Of a DNA stretch of 64,000 nucleotides, positions 59,128-64,000 are shown in pieces. How positions within the stretch are numbered: the first letter of the stretch is position 1; every line of letters starts with the position of its first letter. The DNA is taken from positions 186,001 through 250,000 of the forward strand of contig JAFXSC010000018.1 in assembly GCA_017525915.1 (NCBI GenBank), read 5' to 3'. The notes beneath the pieces were generated by a model. The model saw only the letters and a program-made list of their open reading frames with translations, made no database searches and was not told the origin of the DNA. The DNA is from Ruminococcus sp. (GTDB lineage: Bacteria > Bacillota > Clostridia > Oscillospirales > Ruminococcaceae). Made by a program: the position numbers and the translations under genes.

Positions 59128-61500
59128 ATGGATATCACACTCGTAACGACTTCTTTTAACGACGAGGTCCACGGTTCAGAAAACGAGCGTAAAACGGGCT
59201 GCGGCATCAACCTGCTCAGACCTGAGAACGTTACAAGATACCGCCGTTCGGGTACTATGACGGACCTCAAGGATATCACCTGTGAAAAATGTAAGGCTGC
59301 CCTCGCCAAGAAGATAATCAGGGCTGATAAAAAGGAAATGGATAGGCTCATCAAGGAGGAGAGACTCCGCGCCAAGAAGGGTATCGTCGATGACGGTATC
59401 GTTCCTCTCGGAAACACCACAGCCAAGATAACAAGGGACCCTGCCGAGGAGGCAAGGAAGGCTGTTGCAGAAAGAGAAGCCGCTGAAGCAAAGGCTGCCG
59501 CTGAGAAGGCACGCAGAGAAGCAGCGGAGGCTGCCCGCAGAGAAGCTGAGGAAGAAGCTGCAAGGCTCGCTGCCGAGGAGGCAGAGGCTCAGCGCCTTGC
59601 AAACCGTCCCAATATCACAGGCACCAACGTTCCTATGGACGACAGCCTCGCGCAGTTTGCGATAAATGTACCCAAGGAAGAACCCGAGCCGCAGAGCGTC
59701 CCGCAGGACGACTTCCTCGCACAGTTCGCTATCCAGAAGCCTGCTGAGGACGAAACTCCGGCACCGGTACCGGCTGACGATTTCCTTGCTCAGTTCGCCG
59801 TGAATGCAAACGGTCAGCAGAATGTCCAGCAGGCAGCTCCCGTAAATACTCCCGAGCCTGTTGTTGATATTGCAGACGAGGACGATATAATGAAGATGTT
59901 TGCTGTGAACAACGGACAGACTTCCGCTCCTGCCGCTGAGGAACAGCAGATCATAGACGTCGGCTCAGGTGATTATTCCTCAGCACCTTCAGCTCCCGAG
60001 AAGCGTGAGCCCGAGGTCGATCTTTCAACTGTATCCGAGTGGGATATGGTGGCAAACCAGATATTCGGCTATGAATACGGTCAGCAAAATGCCCGGCAGC
60101 CTGTTTCCGACGAAATGGAAGAGCTCCCGATACCCGGCGCTCCTGTTGAAAACAGCTACGCTCCCGAAACTCCGGCAGTTCCCGAGATAGAGGATATTCC
60201 AGCTCCGGAAAGTGCTGCTCCTGCAATTGAGAGTGAAGTTCCGCAGTTTGATGAAATACCCGTACCCGAGAGCACAGCTCCTCAGTTCGATGAAATATCC
60301 GTTCCCGAGAGTGCAGCTCCGCAGTTCGATGATATATCCGTACCCGACATCTCAGCTTCGCAGTTTGAGGATATTTCCGTTCCGGACATCTCAGCTCCGC
60401 AGTTTGACGACATTGCTGCACCGGAGATCGAAAGTGTTGATAATAATGATTACGAGGAAAATGGTGAAGATGATATGAATAAGTACAGATACAGCACACC
60501 TGTATTTGCCGACGAGATCAGAAAGTCTCAGCCGACAGTGCCGCCCGTTCAGTCAAAGGCTCCCGACCAGCCCCAGATCATCACAGTTCCGCAGTTTGCC
60601 GGATATGATATGAACGGTCAGCCGATCTATACATATGTTCAGATGCAGATGGCAGGCTTCGATCAGAACGGTCAGCCGATATTCCTCCCGTTACAGGGTC
60701 AGCAGGGCATGACAGCTCCTATGGGTATGCCGCAGGCAGCACCCGTACAGCAGCCCAAGCCGGCACCCGTTCAGCAGGCAGCACCCGTACAGCAGCCCAA
60801 GCCGGCACCCGTACAGCAGGCAGCTCCGGTACAGCAGCCCAAGCCGGCACCCGTTCAGCAGGCAGCACCTGTACAGCAGCCCAAGCCCGCACCTGTTCAG
60901 CAGGCAGCACCTGTACAGCAGCCCAAGCCGGCACCTGTTCAGCAGGCAGCTCCGGTACAGCAGCCCAAGCCCGCACCGGTTCAGCAGGCACCCGTTCAGC
61001 AGCCGATCCCCGTACAGCAGCAGGCTCCGGTACAGCAGGCAGCTCCCGTTCAGCGCAAGAAGGTACCCGTTCAGAACGGTCCGTATACAACTCCTACTGC
61101 AAACATCTCAAAGATCGCAGTAAATCCGCACAGCAAGTCCACTTCACAGGCGTTCATCAACGCTATCGCAAGCTCGAAGAACTACGCTGACAAGAACCTC
61201 ATCGAGACTCAGGGCCTCCAGGCTAACGCTCCGCTCCTCAACTCCATCGAGGACGCTCTCTCGCAGATGGGCGACGATTCACTCAAGAAAAAGAATGCCG
61301 CCGCTGCAAAGCAGAATGTGCCCGTATTCGATGAGTACACAGGCGCTTCAAAGCCTGCCGCAAGACCTGCTCCCAGAAGGCAGCAGCAGACAGAAGAGCA
61401 GGATATCCGCTTCATGACCAAGTCCGAGCTCAAGGCTAAGAAGAAGCAGGATAAGATCGACGCCAAGTTCAAGAAGGATCTTGCAAAGAGAGGCTTCTGA
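59128..61500 (+). CDS. Long repetitive, probably disordered protein with N-terminal zinc site
   Basis: A 790-residue cytosolic protein from ATG 59128 (AGAGGAGA upstream). Residues 1-60 carry a zinc-site pattern His15, Cys25 and CxxC (52-55). A charged Ala/Glu/Arg coiled coil follows (about 105-160), then four DDxLAQFA-type motifs at about residues 171, 194, 217 and 252. Next are five 13-residue repeats of PQFDEIxVPES type, a pair of NGQPIY/F motifs, six perfect-length 14-residue units (AAPVQQPKPAPVQQ) and a conserved C-terminal region (NAIASSKNYADKNLIETQG ... KKDLAKRGF). No enzymatic motif, signal peptide or TM is visible. It may be a scaffold or client of the following TPR protein. Function unknown. 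Confidence 0.75.
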   Translation: MDITLVTTSFNDEVHGSENERKTGCGINLLRPENVTRYRRSGTMTDLKDITCEKCKAALAKKIIRADKKEMDRLIKEERLRAKKGIVDDGIVPLGNTTAKITRDPAEEARKAVAEREAAEAKAAAEKARREAAEAARREAEEEAARLAAEEAEAQRLANRPNITGTNVPMDDSLAQFAINVPKEEPEPQSVPQDDFLAQFAIQKPAEDETPAPVPADDFLAQFAVNANGQQNVQQAAPVNTPEPVVDIADEDDIMKMFAVNNGQTSAPAAEEQQIIDVGSGDYSSAPSAPEKREPEVDLSTVSEWDMVANQIFGYEYGQQNARQPVSDEMEELPIPGAPVENSYAPETPAVPEIEDIPAPESAAPAIESEVPQFDEIPVPESTAPQFDEISVPESAAPQFDDISVPDISASQFEDISVPDISAPQFDDIAAPEIESVDNNDYEENGEDDMNKYRYSTPVFADEIRKSQPTVPPVQSKAPDQPQIITVPQFAGYDMNGQPIYTYVQMQMAGFDQNGQPIFLPLQGQQGMTAPMGMPQAAPVQQPKPAPVQQAAPVQQPKPAPVQQAAPVQQPKPAPVQQAAPVQQPKPAPVQQAAPVQQPKPAPVQQAAPVQQPKPAPVQQAPVQQPIPVQQQAPVQQAAPVQRKKVPVQNGPYTTPTANISKIAVNPHSKSTSQAFINAIASSKNYADKNLIETQGLQANAPLLNSIEDALSQMGDDSLKKKNAAAAKQNVPVFDEYTGASKPAARPAPRRQQQTEEQDIRFMTKSELKAKKKQDKIDAKFKKDLAKRGF
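60241..60435 (+). repeat. Five tandem 39-bp coding repeats
   Basis: Five 39-bp units inside the repetitive-protein gene encode 13-residue PQF(D/E)(D/E)I-type repeats in frame with the rest of the protein. Sequence divergence between units is moderate. Confidence 0.85.
60736..60987 (+). repeat. Six tandem 42-bp coding repeats
   Basis: Six 42-bp units encode AAPVQQPKPAPVQQ in frame. They differ only by synonymous changes (for example GCACCC against GCTCCG), so the peptide repeat is under selection or was recently homogenised. Copy number could vary between strains. Confidence 0.9.
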
Positions 61501-61593
61501 CGGCAATAACATGATCCGTAAGCGGAGCACACCGGAAACGGCTGCGCTCCGCTTGTCAGTATACCGCAATATTCCAAGAAATGAGGAAATACC

Positions 61594-62664
61594 ATGTCTT
61601 ATAATGAAATACTCGATGAGCTCCGCGCAAAGCTCACCGGCACGCCCGAGGAAAATGACGATTTTCTCCGCAGGGAAGCGCAAAGATTTGCGAGCGAGGG
61701 CAATTCAGACGGCTTTGAGGCAGCTTCCGAGCTCCTGCTCGAGAGTATGCCGGAGGCAAAGCGCAACGAGATAAAGCGCATCACACACGTTGACGGTGTC
61801 CGCCTTGACAAGCTCTATCTCCAGATATTGCAGCTCATGAAGGAGGACAAGTATGTTGAAGCCAAGTCCCTTGCAGAGCGCCTTTACAAGAAAATAACCG
61901 TTGAGTTCAAGGAGACCGACACCGAGAAGTTCGTTTCGTTCAGGAACCCGTTCGAGGATCAGATATACCACGTTGTATACAAGCCGGAAAAAACTCTCCG
62001 CCGCGCTCCCTATGACTTTGCAGAGTACATAACCTCCTATGCCTATATCATTTTCGAGACTGGTTCGCCGCTCGACGCTATACCCATACTTGAAAAGGCA
62101 GCCGAGTTCAACCCTGTGGACTGCGGTCCTAAGTTCGAGCTTGCCGAGGTATACAAGATACTGAAAAACCGCAAGAGATTACAGGAGGTCACGAGAGAGA
62201 CTCTCCACGTTGCTTCATCGCCTGCCGCAATAGCACGCTGCTATGCGAATATGGGCTATTCGCTCACTGATGCCGGCGAGTTCGAGGACGCTGCCGCTTT
62301 CTATGTAGCAAGCGTGATGATGGCGCCTAATCCTGCGATCCCCCGTGAATTACAGCATCTTGCCGACCTGAAGGGCTCACCGATAGTACGTCCCGAGCAT
62401 GACAGGATAGTTGAGGTGCTGAAAAAGTACGATATGGAATTCGGTCCGCACCCGGACGTTATAAGGGTATGCGCTGAGCTTTCGGCATACTACCTCAATC
62501 AGAACGATATCCCCAATGCACTTCATGCCCTGAAGATGACCTATACCCTCACTCTTGATGAGAATGTCAAGAACATCATACTCAAATACGACCCTCTGGC
62601 AACACAGAAGGCGGAAGGCAGCGGCATAACACAGACTGTAAACGAAGCCCCGGACGGGGAGTGA
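61594..62664 (+). CDS. TPR-repeat protein downstream of the repetitive protein
   Basis: A 356-residue cytosolic helical protein with TPR-like segments (AYIIFETGSPLDAIPILEKAAEFNPVD; AIARCYANMGYSLTDAGEFEDAAAFY; DVIRVCAELSAYYLNQNDIPNALHAL). It is 93 nt after the repetitive-protein gene and apparently co-transcribed, with a terminator after its stop. TPR proteins are scaffolds for short linear motifs, which the upstream protein contains. The pairing is therefore suggestive. Confidence 0.78.
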   Translation: MSYNEILDELRAKLTGTPEENDDFLRREAQRFASEGNSDGFEAASELLLESMPEAKRNEIKRITHVDGVRLDKLYLQILQLMKEDKYVEAKSLAERLYKKITVEFKETDTEKFVSFRNPFEDQIYHVVYKPEKTLRRAPYDFAEYITSYAYIIFETGSPLDAIPILEKAAEFNPVDCGPKFELAEVYKILKNRKRLQEVTRETLHVASSPAAIARCYANMGYSLTDAGEFEDAAAFYVASVMMAPNPAIPRELQHLADLKGSPIVRPEHDRIVEVLKKYDMEFGPHPDVIRVCAELSAYYLNQNDIPNALHALKMTYTLTLDENVKNIILKYDPLATQKAEGSGITQTVNEAPDGE

Positions 62665-62670
62665 TACAAC

Positions 62671-62712
62671 AACAGCGGCGCACAGAAAAGACTGTGCGCC
62701 GCTGCTGTTTAA
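62671..62712. terminator. Bidirectional terminator after the TPR gene
   Basis: A perfect 13-bp stem CAGCGGCGCACAG/CTGTGCGCCGCTG (62673-62685, 62692-62704) with an AAAAGA loop is followed by CTGTTT. The convergent DUF4353-type gene ends 55 nt beyond. Confidence 0.8.
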
Positions 62713-62766
62713 GGGTGGTTTATATGAAAAGTGGGGATGGCATTGTTATACTGTACCGGGTACAGC

Positions 62767-64000
62767 TTACACAACAGGCGTGGACTGTTTTTCGGTCTTT
62801 TCGGTAGCACCGCTTTCTGCATCGGTATTGCGCTGACGCTTTCTGCCGCCGTCCTGACCGCCGTTTCTTCCGCCCTTGCCGAAGCCGTCGGGCATTGAGA
62901 AGCTTCCGTCCTCATTTGTAGGCATTTCTGGCATATTGCCGCCGCCGAAGCCGGACTGCTTTCCTACCGTTGAGAGCACGCTGCTGACCGTGAAGCTTCC
63001 AGCCTCAGAGCCGCCGCTGTAACCGCTGCAAAGGTGGTCGTCGGAGGTGCTGCTGCACTTGCCGCCTGTATAGAATGTGTATGTCTCTCCGTCCGAGATA
63101 TCGGGGGAGCTGATAACGATATTGTTGAAGGATTTAGCCGAAGTAAAGGCGATTATCTCCTTGCCGGAGCTGTCCTTGAGGGCAACGCTTGTGCCTGCGG
63201 AGAGGTTGGAATCGAAGGTCGCCGAAACGGAATTCTGCGTAGAATTTTTACTGGGAGCCTCAGCCATTCCGGAAGCGCCTGCCGCTACCACAACGCCGCC
63301 TGTTACTGTGATATCGCCGTTGCTGTCGAGAGCGCCGTTTGCGCTGTTGGTGGGACCGTCAACCACGGTCGTACCGCCGCTTATTTTGATGTCGCCGTTG
63401 GAGTCGATACCGTCGCCGTCAGCATTGACATAGAGTGTGCCGCCGGTGATATTTATGCTTACGCCTGACGAGTAAGTACCCATGCCGCCCTGAGAAGTGC
63501 CGTCGCTTGCATTGAGACCGTCGTCCGAAGCCTTAACGGAGGTATTTCCGCCGCTGATGCCGATAGTAGCAGCCTCGATACCTTCATAGGACTTTGTGAT
63601 ATCTACCTTGCTGCTGCCGGATATCGAAACATCAATGTCTGCGTGGAGACCGTCGTCGCCTGCTTCAATGCTGAACTCACCGCCTGTGAGCGTAAGGCTG
63701 CCGTTTGAATGTAAGGCATCGTCAGCAGAATCAAGTGTGAATTTTCCGCCTGTTACTGTTATCTCAGAGCCAGCCTTTATGGCTTTTGCGCTTGTGGAAT
63801 CGTCGCTGTCCTGAGAGGAACTGCCGTTGAAGTTGTCGGGAAGCGTTCCTCTGAAATCCCTGAACTTGTCGGAACCGTTGTCCTCATTGATGAAAATATC
63901 AGGCATATCGCCGCCGGGCATGGAGAAGCTTCCGTCCTCGTTAGTGGGTATCTCGGGCATATTGCCGCCGCCGAATCCGCCGGGCATAGAGAAGCTTCCG
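62767..64000 (-). CDS. Carbohydrate-binding DUF4353-type protein, 5' end beyond window
   Basis: The minus-strand frame is open to the window edge, so the start is missing; about 410 residues are visible. The body is a repetitive parallel beta-helix: ITVTGGKFTLDSADDALHSN, LTGGEFSIEAGDDGLHAD, ISGGNTSVKASDDGLNA, INITGGTLYVNADGDGIDS and ITVTGGVVVAAGASG, a DDxLH/DDGLxx rhythm typical of DUF4353. A Gly/Met/Asp-rich block (NMPEMPTNEDGSFSMP) occurs near the C-terminus and in near-identical form at the visible N-terminal end. The tail is basic and Gly-rich (GGRNGGQDGGRKRQRN). DUF4353 is annotated as carbohydrate-binding; the ligand is unknown. Confidence 0.8.
   Translation of the reverse strand, partial: GSFSMPGGFGGGNMPEIPTNEDGSFSMPGGDMPDIFINEDNGSDKFRDFRGTLPDNFNGSSSQDSDDSTSAKAIKAGSEITVTGGKFTLDSADDALHSNGSLTLTGGEFSIEAGDDGLHADIDVSISGSSKVDITKSYEGIEAATIGISGGNTSVKASDDGLNASDGTSQGGMGTYSSGVSINITGGTLYVNADGDGIDSNGDIKISGGTTVVDGPTNSANGALDSNGDITVTGGVVVAAGASGMAEAPSKNSTQNSVSATFDSNLSAGTSVALKDSSGKEIIAFTSAKSFNNIVISSPDISDGETYTFYTGGKCSSTSDDHLCSGYSGGSEAGSFTVSSVLSTVGKQSGFGGGNMPEMPTNEDGSFSMPDGFGKGGRNGGQDGGRKRQRNTDAESGATEKTEKQSTPVV

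Noticed and set aside
60719..61090. Minus-strand repetitive ORF, and a CRISPR-like look to the 42-bp repeats
   Set aside because: The repeats are in-frame coding units of the plus-strand gene with no spacers and no cas genes. The antisense ORF is their shadow.

Overview
The window is a gene-dense chromosomal segment from a Gram-positive, anaerobic, fibre-degrading member of the Clostridia, most likely a Ruminococcus (Oscillospiraceae). The evidence is the Firmicutes-type S10/spc/alpha ribosomal order, strong AGGAGG ribosome binding sites with frequent GTG and TTG starts, sigma-A promoters with an almost invariant 17-bp spacer, and three secreted proteins with dockerin-type modules: a CAP protein, a family 11 rhamnogalacturonan lyase and an expansin. 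No rRNA, tRNA, CRISPR array, transposase or integrase gene was seen. The genus assignment is an inference from gene content.

Layout. (1) 1-11.9 kb: the end of the S10 operon, then the spc and alpha operons (rpsC to rplQ), including secY, adk, map, a KOW protein, infA and rpoA, closed by a strong terminator. (2) 12-13.5 kb, minus strand: rsmD-coaD-coiled-coil protein. (3) 13.8-18.6 kb: a PhoB-type response regulator and histidine kinase, an HtrA-like membrane protease, a convergent TIGR04086 membrane protein and a YbjN protein. (4) 18.8-22.8 kb: a CAP-dockerin protein, CIRCE-controlled groES-groEL, and a SHOCT membrane protein. (5) 22.8-31.9 kb: an unusual HTH-cupin-acyl-CoA-synthetase fusion, prfB without the programmed frameshift, an isolated three-gene phage-tail-like cassette, yajC, dipicolinate synthase dpaA-dpaB and a CmpB-family membrane protein. 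(6) 31.9-35.5 kb, minus strand: a lipoprotein with a nuclease-toxin-like C-terminus, a 7-TM GGDEF protein and uvrC, apparently one operon. (7) 35.8-42.2 kb: the PL11 lyase, a family 2 glycosyltransferase, a WG-repeat-like protein and a lipoprotein. (8) 42.2-58.7 kb: the de novo purine genes purE, C, F, M, N, O, H and D in one direction, interleaved with an expansin, DUF3592 proteins, zinc-ribbon membrane proteins and three lipoproteins. (9) 59-62.7 kb: a long repetitive, probably disordered protein followed by a TPR protein. (10) 62.8-64 kb, minus strand: the 3' part of a DUF4353-type carbohydrate-binding protein running off the window.

How the genes fit together. The purine set is a variant: PurH is only the AICAR transformylase, and the missing IMP cyclohydrolase step is supplied by a separate archaeal-type PurO. 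The PurF homologue lacks the usual N-terminal catalytic cysteine. Secreted plant-cell-wall proteins are scattered between housekeeping blocks rather than clustered.

The features least explained by known biology are the HTH-cupin-ligase fusion, the toxin-like lipoprotein in the GGDEF-uvrC operon, the 790-residue short-motif protein, the orphan tail-like cassette, and intergenic elements built from degenerate 7-bp tandem repeats together with a dispersed family of GC-rich palindromes.
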